Shown here: positions 22,561 to 33,574 of the stretch, piece after piece | How the letters are laid out: each line of letters starts with the position of its first letter | How positions within the stretch are numbered: the stretch's first letter is position 1 | Source: Mucidula mucida | Taxonomy: Eukaryota > Basidiomycota > Agaricomycetes > Agaricales > Physalacriaceae | Reading direction: 5' to 3' | Assembly (NCBI GenBank): GCA_015501055.1 | Contig: JADNYV010000163.1 | Coordinates: forward strand, 1 to 64,000 | DNA: 64,000 nucleotides | Notes under the pieces: generated by a model | Seen by the model: only the letters and a program-made list of their open reading frames with translations | Database searches by the model: none | What the model was told of the DNA's origin: nothing | Made by a program: the position numbers and the translations under genes

Positions 22561-24771
22561 CACAGATGTCAAAGGCTGCGACTAGTGTCGCATTTTGGTT
22601 TCTATCTAACAATGCACTTCAAGTTGAAGCTGGACTGCTATATAGGAACGGTCTGTAGCTGAGCTTCTACAGTGCCTAATATTAAATCCGCTGGGGAACG
22701 TTGTTCACACTTCATACGTTCAGGTGCCCGGCCAGTCGTATGGATGCTTGAAGTCTCTAGTCATGGTGATGTAGTTCTTATTCTGTCCGAGTAGACAGCG
22801 AGTTCGGCGCAAGCTGCATCATGCAAGTTCAAAAGTTCGAGATTTACTACTGCGCTTGGTTCAACTATCAACAGCGGCTAGCATTCTCTGTTGTTAAGCC
22901 GCTCCTACGAACGTTTCCCAGGCGTTTGAGAGAGAAATGTGGCGCAATTACAAGGTCACATGACACTTTAACCAGTTCATAATCCCATATATCAACGAAA
23001 AATGGACCAAGTAAGTATTACAGAAGGGTAAAAAGTAAGTAACATCCAACTAAAACCGCGAGTACAGTAAAAAAAAAGATATCCGTCGTCCGAGATCATG
23101 CCTCCACCTTCTTCTTCATCACACCTCCTGTAAAACAGCCGCAATCAGGAGAATGAGCCACTTGGGAAAAGACGAGGATTCTTTACCCGACAGCGGAGGT
23201 GGTGGGCCCACGGGTCGTTTCGGGAGACTTGGTGCCATACCGATGGATTTCTGCAGTGATTTGGGCTATATGAAGAGTAAAGTTAGTGTGGCCCGAGTTT
23301 AGTAGTGGACAGAGAACGCACGGTGTATGGCGGGTACCGGAAGCCTATGATGTAGTCGACCCTGAGAGGATGGCAGAGGTTAAGAGGTGGAGGGTTGGAG
23401 GAGGAGGGAGAGGAAGAGCGCACCAGGAAGGAGAATCCAATGATGCCCGCAAGTGCGTGAAGGTGTCGAAACCGTACTGTGAGCGTGTAAGTAAACGGAA
23501 GGGCTAATAGACATCAGAGGAAACTAACCTTGCCATTGTGAGCCCCAGCTAAGACAAAACAAGTAAGCCTTTAGGGTTTATGGATAAGGAAAGTATGTCA
23601 CTCACAGCCACTCGCACCGACACCGCCAAACGGCAGCCCGTCAGCGACAGCGTGGGTCATCGTCTCGTTCATCACAATGGAGCCGCTCAACGTGCTGTTC
23701 ACAACTGCGCCCAAACTTCAGTATAATTAAAAGACGCAGAACAAATGAACAACGCACTCTTGCTCTTAAAATCTGGGTCATGCGAAAACACATACATCGC
23801 CAGAGGATGGTCGTGTGCATTTACATACGCCAGCCCCTCGTCGAACGAGTCGACCGGCACGATGGGCATCAGGGGGCCAAAAATCTCGCTGCGGTCAATG
23901 CCATATCAGGTTTATGCTCTTCACAGAAAAAAGAAAGAGTCGTACCAAGACATGAGCGAATCCTCAAACACCACATCCTTCACCACCGTCGGCGCGATAT
24001 AGTTCGTCTCCGCTCCATCTCTCCTCCACACACAATCGTCCCCTTGGTGTTCTTGAGCATCCCCGAAACGCGCTTGAACGCCTCGCCGTGCACGAGTCTC
24101 CCAAACTCGCCTGGCGTCGATGCACCGTTTGGATAGAATGAGAGGAGCCTGTAAAACGAAAATGAAAGGTCGGTCGATGTATGAATATAGATCGGCGTAC
24201 GCTTTCTTCAAAGCCTCCGCGACCTTGTCCTGCAGCGTCCTGGGAACGATGATGTACCCGGGAGCAACGCAGCTTTGACCTGCGTTGATACATCTGCCCC
24301 ACATGATGCGGCGCGCTGCTAGCTCCAGGTCAGCCGTTCCGTCAATGAACACGGGACTCATTCCTGCAGATAATCTCTATATCAGATAGAGTAAGTCGCG
24401 ACGGACGATATACTGACCTCCAAGCTCCAATGTCACTGGGGACAGCGTCTTCGCAGCAGCAACGCTCACGACCCGACCAACACGCGTACTTCCAGTGAAT
24501 AGGACTAGGACAAACCCAGTATCAGTATCGTATCATGAACAAAAAGGGTAAAGGTGATTTACTATGGCCCCACGGCAATTCCAGAAGCTAGACAAGTTTT
24601 GAGGTTAGCACGCGTCGCGAACTCGTACCAAGCCAATGGCCGCACCTTGGTCGTCTCCTCAACACCCCCATTCACAACACGCACAATCGACGGATCCACA
24701 TACTTCGGGAACAGCTCCGCAAGCAGCGAAGACATCGCGGGGGTAGCCTCTGACGGCTTCAGCACAACACT

Positions 24772-24998
24772 TTCACGACTGTCCTCTTCCTACCTTCGAT
24801 CTCCTTTCTCTCTTGGGTACAATCTCATTGTACTTCTCAGCTATCTGAATACTATGATCTATCAGACACTAGATGTTGTGAGTTGGGTGAGGGGGAAACC
24901 ACGAAGGGTCCCGCGTCCGTTCCGCCTTGGGAAACCGAATGCCGGGGACCAATCTGGTTTGTCCTGGTGTCGAGCAGAGGGTTGGATCCGATCACCCA
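24772..24998 (-). repeat. Ngaro split repeat B2 (outer end)
   Basis: 227 bp, starting ttcacgactgtcctc on the plus strand. It reads the same as B1 at 25239-25465. It forms the 3' terminus of the element. Confidence 0.92.
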
Positions 24999-25069
24999 CT
25001 CCCCTCTGCTCTAACACCCAGCCATCTAATAGATCCTCTCTCCCTCTCCTCAGCGGTCGGGTGGGTGGG

Positions 25070-25238
25070 GCAAAGAAATCCAGACTCGGCGAGATCCAGC
25101 AGCAGCTTTGGTTCGCGAGTCCTCGGAAACGGAGATGGTGGCAGGAAGCAGATCGACACGGGATCACGTGTCGTACGCGTCGGCGTGAAACATCGCTCCA
25201 ATTCCTCCTACCCGCGCCATCCCCCTTGTCGCTCTAAT
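25070..25238 (-). repeat. Ngaro split repeat A2
   Basis: 169 bp, reading the same as A1 at 32486-32654 and directly abutting B1. The 71 bases 24999-25069 between A2 and B2 are unique. Confidence 0.92.
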
Positions 25239-25465
25239 TTCACGACTGTCCTCTTCCTACCTTCGATCTCCTTTCTCTCTTGGGTACAATCTCATTGTAC
25301 TTCTCAGCTATCTGAATACTATGATCTATCAGACACTAGATGTTGTGAGTTGGGTGAGGGGGAAACCACGAAGGGTCCCGCGTCCGTTCCGCCTTGGGAA
25401 ACCGAATGCCGGGGACCAATCTGGTTTGTCCTGGTGTCGAGCAGAGGGTTGGATCCGATCACCCA
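25239..25465 (-). repeat. Ngaro split repeat B1
   Basis: 227-bp internal copy of B2. From 25466 to 26076 lies the element's 3' non-coding region, with no gene seen. Confidence 0.92.
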
Positions 25466-26076
25466 TCTTCTTAGCTGGGCTTCGACAGCGCGTCGCGATC
25501 CACCCTCGAGCGAGACCTCCCAACTCCCTAAGCTGTCGTATTCTTCTTAGTTGGACTCATGACCTCCCCAAATTCCATAAAAATTTTGGCCTTATCAAGC
25601 CCCATGTATGCCTGCTAACCGCTAGACTAGCGGCCCTCGCTTCCCTCTATCACCTTATGTAACTTATGCCTGATCCTCCCGATGATCCTTTTAAAAGGAC
25701 TTACTACAACTCAGGTATTTCGTAGTCAGCCGCTAAGCTATGACTCCTCAGGATTCTTCAACTATCTGATCCTTTCGTAGCTGGCTCCTTTGCCCTAGCT
25801 CTACTTCTCCTCCTTCCACCTGCTACTCTGAAATTCTGATTTCATATTTTTCCTAGCTCCTTATCACCTAACCTCTGTGAATCCTCAAACCGTTTTCTGG
25901 TTGCCTTGCTACTTCTCGAAATATAATAGGATTACTTCCGTCGTTTCGGGGTTTTTTGCATGCCTCGAATTTCTGGAACTATATTTTCCTCTGACTCTTT
26001 GTTACTCGACTCCCTTGTATCCTCAATCTGTTTCTCGAATGCTTCGCTCCATCACGAAATATAATAGTAATGATCT

Positions 26077-27171
26077 TTACATATCTAAGTTCTCTGCATG
26101 TAGTATTCCTAGTAATTCGAGACTCCTCCAATACTTCAGAAACGCGTCCGAGGACCAACGTCCCATCGCTTTGACCACGTCTGGTGGGACTCCTGCCAGT
26201 AGATAGTATGTCGTCCCGCCGATTCGGAAACAGTGCCCCGTCAACCGCGGCATATCCCTCCCTTCCCATACCTCGTTGCACCTGGCAATGAACTTCCTAA
26301 CCGTCAGGATGTGCCTCTTCCCGTCAAGGTCCAGATATGATCCCAATGGTGTATCACTCCCAATCTCGTTCATCCCTTCATGCAGCTCCCATGCTCTTGT
26401 TGGGTCTATCGTCCCCCTCTGAGCACATATGATCACCTCCTCACCTTCTTCTTTCGCCACCTTTGTCCATGGTAACCATAACACTCGCGAGCCTGCCTGT
26501 GATACTGGTTCGCCCATGTCCTTCCCTGTCGCATGTCTTTCTCCGTCGAACATGTCCATCCTCGCGCACGTCGGCAAGATCTCGCCCATCCTCATCTGTG
26601 CGAAGAATGCCATCGTTGCGATCGCAAAGACCGCCACGTCCTTGGGGTCGTCCATATTCAGGTCTTCCACCAACATCTCCAACCTCTGCCTTGTCACCGG
26701 CCTTCTCTTTGGCCTCTTGCCGTCCTTTGGCGCACTCCTCTTTACTCCTTCCAGCACGTACTTGAGGTATATGGACGTCTGCCAAGGTAATCTGTTCCGA
26801 ATGTGGAAGGCGCGGATTCCGTAGATCTTCCCTCGTATCCCTCCACTTCCTTTCTCGCCTAACCTGGACGCAGCGTAGTCTTCCAGATTCGTTGTCGAGG
26901 CAGGGAATCGTTCCGCTCTGGGTATCCCGGCCTCTTCCGCCCAGACCAAGTAGTCCCGTAGCCCTACCCGATGTCCTTTAGCCGACCCCAACGCCCAGGC
27001 CTTTCCAAGTGCCGTCTTTGTCGCTTCTGGTACGTATGGGATCCACTGTGCGTAATCCTGGCATACCTGCTCCTCTATCTCTATCGTCCTCGCCTTGTAT
27101 ATTCTCGCTCCAGCTTGCCTCCTTCCTAATAGTCTGTTAGACGCGTCCTCCTGTTCTCTGCTGCCGCGCAC
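26077..27171 (-). CDS. Tyrosine recombinase of the Ngaro element
   Basis: 364 residues, uninterrupted. The phage-integrase-type catalytic set is present: the first Arg in FFAQMRMGEIL (about residue 193), H-x-x-R in LTGHCFRIGGTT (about 320), and the nucleophile Tyr in AFLKYWRSLE (about 346), preceded by MGRWSS. The N-terminal part (YLVWAEEAGI...FPASTTNLEDYAA) is the core-binding-type domain. Its job is to join the circular cDNA to the target without target duplication. It lies downstream of RT/RNase H, separated by about 150 bases, as in other Ngaro elements. All catalytic residues are intact. Confidence 0.92.
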   Translation of the reverse strand: MRGSREQEDASNRLLGRRQAGARIYKARTIEIEEQVCQDYAQWIPYVPEATKTALGKAWALGSAKGHRVGLRDYLVWAEEAGIPRAERFPASTTNLEDYAASRLGEKGSGGIRGKIYGIRAFHIRNRLPWQTSIYLKYVLEGVKRSAPKDGKRPKRRPVTRQRLEMLVEDLNMDDPKDVAVFAIATMAFFAQMRMGEILPTCARMDMFDGERHATGKDMGEPVSQAGSRVLWLPWTKVAKEEGEEVIICAQRGTIDPTRAWELHEGMNEIGSDTPLGSYLDLDGKRHILTVRKFIARCNEVWEGRDMPRLTGHCFRIGGTTYYLLAGVPPDVVKAMGRWSSDAFLKYWRSLELLGILHAENLDM

Positions 27172-27322
27172 CTTTACGTGACCCTCTCTGCTCTGTGCTC
27201 TTGCTCGCTAGGTTGTTCTTGTCGCGTTGATTTGCGTCATTTGTGTTGGTCGTAGCTCGTATGTGGTGGTATCTACCCATGTTTGGTAACCCTAACCTCA
27301 TGTCGATCTCTAAACTCTAGTG

Positions 27323-29145
27323 CTAATTCTTCTGCAATCGAACATCATGGTACTCTACCGCTGTGTGTACATACGGCTTCAGGTGGTTCGGGATCCTTGG
27401 CGCATAAGGCAGAAGGTCCTTCTTCAATCCAAATTGTCCTCGCGACGGTGCATCGGCTGTATTCTCCTTTGTATTCACATACTCCAAAGTGAGCCAGATA
27501 TCGTGATCCTGCATTAGGCTCACGATGCGTCGAAGAATTGCATTTTGCTGCTTGCCTCTCGAATAGCCCGCCTTCAATGCTCCTATAACGCCTTGATTGT
27601 CGGATCGAAGCCTGATGTGTGAGTGCGTGTATCCCGCTGCCTTCAGCGTTCGCACTGCCATCTCTACTATCACCATCTCCCCCCAGCCAATGTTCCTCCC
27701 CTCGGATAACCAACCCTCTTTGAACTTCCATGCTAACCATTTACCGTTTAGCACTAGTCCCATTCCCCACGACGTCGAGGCGTCCACCATTAGGGTGACC
27801 GATTCGTCTATTGGTCCCGGCGTAACACATTGCATCCCGACGAATTCTTCATCCAGTTTCTTCAACCACCACCTCAGATCCTCCTTCATGTCCTTCGTGA
27901 TTGTATGCGTCAGAAATCTCGATGTGTTCTCCTTGAACGTTGCCCTAAACCTGTATATCGATGGCATCCGCGATCGTCCCTCCGGACAAACCAAGCATAC
28001 GTGGTTCAGCGTCCCTGCTATCGCGTCCGCCTCCTTCCTCGTAATCTTCCCCGAGCCCTCCAAAATCTTTGCGATCTTCCCCTTGTACTTCTCCTTCTTC
28101 TCCTCTGGCAACTGTACCGTCTTCCCTACCAGATCCCATAAGAATCCGATATATCGAAACGATGTTGCGAATGGCACAAATTTTGCAGGCGCCCACGGCC
28201 ATCCCAGCCTCGATGCGATGTTCCAGATCAGTGTCGCGTCGTAACTGTAGATGTATTTGCCGTCCTTGTCTCGACCCTTTGGGTATCGGAAGAATATGAA
28301 GTCATCCACCCACTTCAACACCGCCTCCACACCTCCTGCTAGCAGTATAACCACCATCGCATCCGCTATTCTTCCGAATATTCCTGGCGACGGTGATGCT
28401 CCGAAATCCAGATTATTGCCCAGAAGTATCAGAATCCCCACAAGAACCGCTGTGAAAACCCTCTGTGCTGGCCTCGTTGGCACATTTCGGAATGCTGCAT
28501 CCACGTCGAATACGGCTACCTCTGTCCCCTCCGGCGCCTCCGCCACCTTTAGAAGGCAGTCTGAGAACGACCCCCATTCACACTGGAATTCGTCAACGTC
28601 GATGATGGCATTTATTGAAACTTCTTCCGGATTAATAAGTATTGGTTCAAGCGTCTCGCGTTCCTCGGTTGGTAAAGCTTTCCTCCTCTCTATCTTGTCT
28701 GTCAACTCTTTCGGCAAGTCGCCTCTCGGAAATGAGTGGTCGGTTGTAATTCGTAGTTTCCCCGGTCGTTGTTCGATAACATTCATTGGCGCGGTTCTGA
28801 AGAAGCCTGCCCCAGTGTCAGTCGTGTCACTGCTATCCTCGCCATGTCTGGCTCACCTATCTTTCCCTCCAACTCCTCCCTCGTAAACGGACCTACTAAC
28901 CTCCCTAATCTCAGCTCCTCCTCGTATTGCTTTTCAATAAACTCTAGGTGTTCCGGCGTCTTCGCATGGTTCGGCGGGATGTATGTTCGGTCTAATCGGA
29001 AATCGTCCAGTCCAAGCGAGAAACCTCTCCTCATCCCATCTGGTACATCTTGAAACTCCTCCCATCTGCCCGCCTCCCTCAGGGCTGCTTCCCACTCGTC
29101 GGCTATAAATGGCGTCACAATGGGAAACATCTCTCTCTCCTCCAT
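27323..29145 (-). CDS. Reverse transcriptase - RNase H of the Ngaro element (one intron)
   Basis: Two exons, 29145-28857 and 28806-27323, give 590 residues. The intron (28856-28807, 50 nt, GTGAGC...GGGGCAG, branch CTGAC) is needed to join ELEGKIG to FFRTAPMNVIEQ, the expected RT entry block. RT motifs: AVFDVDAAFRNVP (metal-binding Asp) and the active-site VDDFIFF (DD). RNase H motifs: TLMVDASTSWGMGL (Asp), EMVIVEMAV (Glu), LRSDNQGV (Asp) and the closing ENTADAPSRG (Asp). The enzyme copies element RNA into DNA. The start at 29145 (MEEREMFPIV) was chosen because it follows the gag stop by about 60 bases; a longer open frame upstream overlaps gag and is low-complexity. Confidence 0.9.
28807..28856 (-). 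other. Spliceosomal intron inside the retroelement RT gene
   Basis: 50 nt with consensus donor, CTGAC branch and CAG acceptor. Retention in a reverse-transcribed element implies that the genomic RNA template was unspliced. Confidence 0.85.
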
Positions 29146-29203
29146 CGCCTCTCCGCCACCCCCCTTCCCCTCCTCCGCCCCTCCTCCCTCCCCCTCTCCC
29201 TCC

Positions 29204-32200
29204 TCACGTCGCTTTGCACTTCCGGCACTCCTGAGCGGTGTGTCCGGCAGTTCCGCAAAGCGAGCAGGAGTGCGTAAACCTGCATGCTGTTCCTCGAGTG
29301 CATCCCTCACGATGCCCGTTGTACCCAAGGCAGTACTCGTTACCGTTGTCGTCCTTCCAGAACTTCCCTTGTTTCTTGCAGATTGTGTTGCTTCCCGACT
29401 CCGCTCCTGGACAGTCTCCGTATCGGTGAGCCGTACTGCCACACCAACAGCAACGCCACTTCCTGGCCCCTCCTCCGGACGTCGAAGTCGCTCCCTCCTT
29501 GGCTTCTTTGGTCCCCTGCTTCTGACTGTGGGCCGATGAGGAGGTCTCGCCCCGTCGATAATTGGATTTCGCACCCTCGGCCGATGTCCCGCTCTTCGAG
29601 ACCTTCTTCTCCATCTCTGACAAACGCGCGAGCGTCGCCTTTCCAATACAGTTCGTCCAGGTATCCTCACTCCAGACCGAAGGGTCTACCATTCCTTTCG
29701 TCCTGTACCACGAATCGAAGATCCTCGCTGTGTATAGCTTCACAGCCTTGAACTCTACCGATTCTACCTCTGCTCCATCCTTCTCCCTTGTAGTGTTGGT
29801 ATTGTTGTCCGCGCTACGCTCGATGCACACTTTCAGAAGGCGGCGAAACTGGTCCGCCAACTTTGCGGCCGGCGCACGTCCTTCTGCGGGTTCGTAGTAG
29901 TCCTCGATCCCAGTGCATGTCATGAGGAACGCCTCTATCCACGGCATGCGCTTCAGCTTCAGATCCAGATCTGGCTTTGGGACCTTGTCCTTCAATACGA
30001 GCGAGTCGCCTTCGAACGTCAGCTTCTTCTCTGTATCGTTCTTATCGCGCGCCATATCCTTGATGCACTCCTCTCGTGTCGTGAAGGACAGATAATGCGG
30101 CCTGAAGAAACCGGTCGCCATATTTTCCCTGACATGCCTAGATATCGGCAAGTCATGAGCCTCTGGAACGACTTATACTGTGGTGTCTTCACATACCTCG
30201 GCGGTACTACCTCATCTTGGCGTGGTAGGTCGTCTATGCCCACAATCACCCCTCCCGTATCAAATCTCCCCGTCACGTCTCTCTTCTTCTTCGAAGGAGC
30301 AGTCACCGGCGTCGTAGGTGAGCGAGGATGTTTGTCTCCGCGGAGTCGTACCGGCGATGCCGCTACCTTTCTCCTCCTCTTGGGCGATGGCAGTGGTCCC
30401 GATTGTTGTCTCTTGCGACTCCCAAATCGTGATCCCGCCATGAAGGCGTCCATCTCTCGTACGGTCTTGAACCCATATCTCCTCGCCAATTCCTTCGCTG
30501 GTGAGGTTGTCTGTGCAAGAGTCTCCTCGTCGACGAAGTCGTCTGAGCCCTCTTCATCTTCCTCGTCATCTCTTGGCGTGCTGAGCAACTCCTCATTCTT
30601 CTTCCTCGCCTCCTCCTCCAGCATCGCCGCTATCCTCTCAGCGCGTAGCTTCGCCTCTTCTTCAGCCAGCTTGAGGATCCTCGCCCTCTTTGCCTTCTTC
30701 TCCTTCTCCTCTGCCGCTGCCTTCGCCCGCAGCTGCACCTGCTTCCTCTTTTTCTCGAGCTCCTCGCGTTTCTGCTCTGCCAAGATGCGCTCCTTCTCGA
30801 GAGCCTTCTCTATCCTGGCCTCCTCCTCCTCTAACAGACGTATCTCCTCATCCTCCTCCTCCGTTGCATCTGAGTCCTCCGAGACCTCACCCATCTGTGC
30901 CTCGACCTCCGCCACTTTCTTAGCTGCCGCCGCTTTAGCCGCCGCCTCCTTCGCTGTCATCGCTTTAGCTGCAGCTGCCTTGACCGCCTCTGCCTTGGTC
31001 TTCTCGTCCTTGGCAGCCTTCGCCTTTGCCGTCGCAGACTTGGCCGTCGCTGGTTTCTTGACCGCTGGCGCCTTCGTTTTCCGCGTCGTGGCCTTCTTCT
31101 CCCCCTCTGCTCTCCTCTCTCTCTCCTCCTTCGCTTTCGCGATCTTCTCCTTCACCTCGTCCCTCGTCAGTGGCTTGCCCGCGCTCGTCTTGAACGTCGG
31201 CTTTGGCCCTGTCTCGTCCACCACCACGGTGCCTTTGGGAGTGTCCTTTACCAGCTCCTCTAGCTGCTCTTGGCTCAGCTCCTCCTCTTCCTCCTCCTCC
31301 TCGAGCGTGACCTTCTTGCCTTTCCCCTTCTGAGCTCTGGTCAGACGCGCCGGTGTTCCTCTGCTCTTCGTTGACTTTGGTGTGGCGTCTTTGCCTCGTC
31401 TCGACTTGGCGCCCCTCGTCTTCGCTGGTGTATGCGTCTCTGTCTCGTCCTCAGCCTCCTCCCTCACCTCTGGCTGTGTCTTCTTCTGCGCTGCTGCAGG
31501 CTTCCTCTTTTTCTTGTTCTCCTCGTCTTGGATGGCCCTCGCGACCGCCTCTGCAAGACTCGTCAGCCCTCGACTCGAAGGAAACCTCGACAGCCTCTGC
31601 AGGAATATCCCTCGCAGCGCCCTCTCGACACGCGTCTATCCTGCTCCGGCAGACGTACACCCTCGGAACCCCGACCTGGCTCACCAACCTTAGCCCTGCC
31701 CTAAGATTCAGGATGAGAGCGCCCTCTGCGCCTCGTCCGTCGTCCCAGTAACAGCTGCCTCGGCCAGCCAACCCAAGCCGTGGTTCTGTGTACATCGCTT
31801 TCGCGGGTAGCCGCGGCCCATGCGCCACCTCTGGAAATTCCAAACTCTTGAAAATTACTCACCATCTTGTTCGACCTGTCTCCTGCGAGCTTCAGCCGCC
31901 TCGTTCTCCTCTGTGATGTCCTGCTTGAACAGTCCACCCTCGTCTCCTACGTCCTTCCCAAGTGGGGACGGGAGCAACGTCGGCTCGAAATGGACCGACG
32001 CACGGCGTTTCGGACGCGTGGATGGCCCCGCGACAGGCGGAGAAGACGCTTCCGACGCAGATCGCTTCGCTGTAGTCGCTGCTCCGCGGCCTTCGGCTGC
32101 GCTGACGTGGCTCCACTCGTCGTCGAGCTCGTCCTCGTCGTCCTCATCGAACTGCTCGATGTCGTCCACGCCGTCGAGCTCCTCCTCAAAATCAGCTATT

Positions 32201-32451
32201 GGCGATGTGGGATCCGTCATCTCCATCTTGGCCAGCATCTCCTTCTTGTCCGGCACTAGCCCTCCATCTCGCCTTGTGCCGCTCACTTTCTGGTAGCGTG
32301 CGTCGTCCACGCTTTTCAGCGGTGGGTCACCCTTTGGCGCCGTTGAACGCGTCGCTCGTCGTCCTGGCCTTCCCGCCCCTTTCTCTAAGTCGATCCTTGG
32401 TCCATCGTTATCGTCTGTGGCCTCGTTCTCCCTTTTTCCTGTTTTCGCCAT
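29204..32451 (-). CDS. Gag-like region of the Ngaro element (spliced, with one frame break)
   Basis: Three blocks are readable. 32451-31863: acidic, from MAKTGKRENEA to VEQDG, ending at a strong GTGAGT donor. About 31635-30172: a long Lys/Ala/Glu-rich coiled coil. 30171-29204: a nucleic-acid-binding tail with one CCHC knuckle (C-x2-C-x4-H-x4-C in CCWCGSTAHRYGDC), a CCCH-like C-x-G-CTRGTACRFTHSC segment, and a second CCHC knuckle (CSLCGTAGHTAQEC). The acceptor pairing with the first intron was not resolved in frame. Between blocks two and three the frame changes near 30171-30174, where one missing base would restore a continuous reading. The order coil then knuckles matches Gag-type nucleocapsid proteins. 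Confidence 0.75.
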
Positions 32452-32485
32452 GATACGTTGTCGCCACTCTCCGGGCGAAGAACCA

Positions 32486-32654
32486 GCAAAGAAATCCAGA
32501 CTCGGCGAGATCCAGCAGCAGCTTTGGTTCGCGAGTCCTCGGAAACGGAGATGGTGGCAGGAAGCAGATCGACACGGGATCACGTGTCGTACGCGTCGGC
32601 GTGAAACATCGCTCCAATTCCTCCTACCCGCGCCATCCCCCTTGTCGCTCTAAT
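32486..32654 (-). repeat. Ngaro split repeat A1 (outer end)
   Basis: 169 bp, reading the same as A2, forming the 5' terminus of the element, next to the ALDH exon 4 sequence gttccccgcag. Confidence 0.92.
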
Positions 32655-33574
32655 GTTCCCCGCAGCGATAGCCGAGATCTACCATCCCCTCCTTCAGCAT
32701 TTCCCTGATGATTTGGGGGAAATGGAACGCACGAGAGGGTCGATATTCATACTAAGCGGATAGTTGAACGGGCCGATGATAAGACAAACGCCTTTGCCTT
32801 GCTTGTAGATGACCCGCCGCATGACCCCGAATGTCATCGAAAACGGTGGCTTCTCGGGCTTCGCCCACCCGTCGAGGTGTGCTAGTGTCGCCGCGACCTC
32901 GTTGAGGACCGGGTAGACTTCCGTGCTGCAAACACGAGAAAGTTTCAATGTGTGTGTCCAGACTGAGAGTTAAGAGGGAGGAGGACTAACAAATGCCCCT
33001 CCATGGCGGGCTTCCCCATATCAGCGTACATCGCGTCCAAGATGCGCTGCGTGTTGTCCTGCACGAGGTACCCGATCTGGGTCAAGACATACTTGCGGAG
33101 CGGGATGGACGAGAGCTGGCCGGACTTGAACGTCGCGTCAAGCTCAGCGTGGATCTACAGCACAACAAGTTAGGTGGTATGTTTCCGAATGACGATGAGA
33201 GCAAGTACCTTCTCGATATCAGCAATGGGCGTGTATTCGAGCGTCGTCATAACTTATTCTGAGTCGGAGAGTAATACTAGATGTTGAACTTGAAAGGCAT
33301 CACAGTCAATCTTTATACAATGCCCACCGACCCCGGCCTCATCGATGAGGGGCCCATTTGAGGCCCATCCAGCCTACAATCGGTTCATTTGCGGCGCCGG
33401 TTAGAGGACAAGCGCTGAAGGCTTACGAAATCGGCTGATGACCTACCCTGCAATAGGTATGCGGACATCCGTTCAACCGGACAGCCTCTATTTCACCAAG
33501 GTGCTCACACAGTAACACTGGCAAAGATCCGCTCAAATTGATTGTCGTAATGACATCAAGCAGACGAAGATCGG

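Larger units (their letters stand above)
24772..32654 (-). mobile_element. Ngaro-type tyrosine-recombinase (YR) retrotransposon, 7883 bp
   Basis: On the minus strand the order is A1 (32654-32486), gag-like frames, RT/RNase H, tyrosine recombinase, B1 (25465-25239), A2 (25238-25070), 71 bases, B2 (24998-24772). The A1...B1A2...B2 split direct repeats are the hallmark of the Ngaro branch of DIRS-order elements, which integrate by tyrosine recombination and make no target duplication; none is seen here. B1 and A2 abut at 25238/25239, reproducing the join of the two element ends, as expected for a circular intermediate. The exact edges are fixed by the flanking ALDH exon: aacact on the left, gttcccc on the right. 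No integrase or DDE domain and no methyltransferase were found. Confidence 0.93.
23119..33250 (-). pseudogene. Class-3-type aldehyde dehydrogenase split by a retrotransposon
   Basis: About 14 exons can be read from MTTLEYTPIADIEK (33250) to stop at 23121-23119, about 509 codons. Landmarks: KGVCLIIGPFNYPLS, PLISAIAAGN and SVVLKPSEATP (cofactor region), [14 protein letters not shown] with the general-base Glu, and the nucleophile Cys in NAGQSCVAP. Then [36 protein letters not shown] and a hydrophobic tail (WLILLIAAVL) suggesting membrane anchoring. Class-3 enzymes oxidise fatty or aromatic aldehydes. Two lesions: the Ngaro element interrupts exon 4 between the codons for AGN (32655) and SVV (24771), and a net one-base loss near 24015-24027 shifts frame between TIVCGGE and TNYIAPTVV. 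All other splice sites and frames are intact, so inactivation looks recent. Confidence 0.9.

Noticed and set aside
28783..29670. Longer RT frame starting at 29670
   Set aside because: Its first 170 residues are Arg/Gly-rich antisense-like low complexity overlapping the gag zinc knuckles in another frame; the start at 29145 fits better.
30095..31333. 412-residue serine-rich frame on the plus strand
   Set aside because: It is the antisense of the Lys/Ala/Glu-rich gag coiled coil; composition follows the opposite strand and no motif is present.
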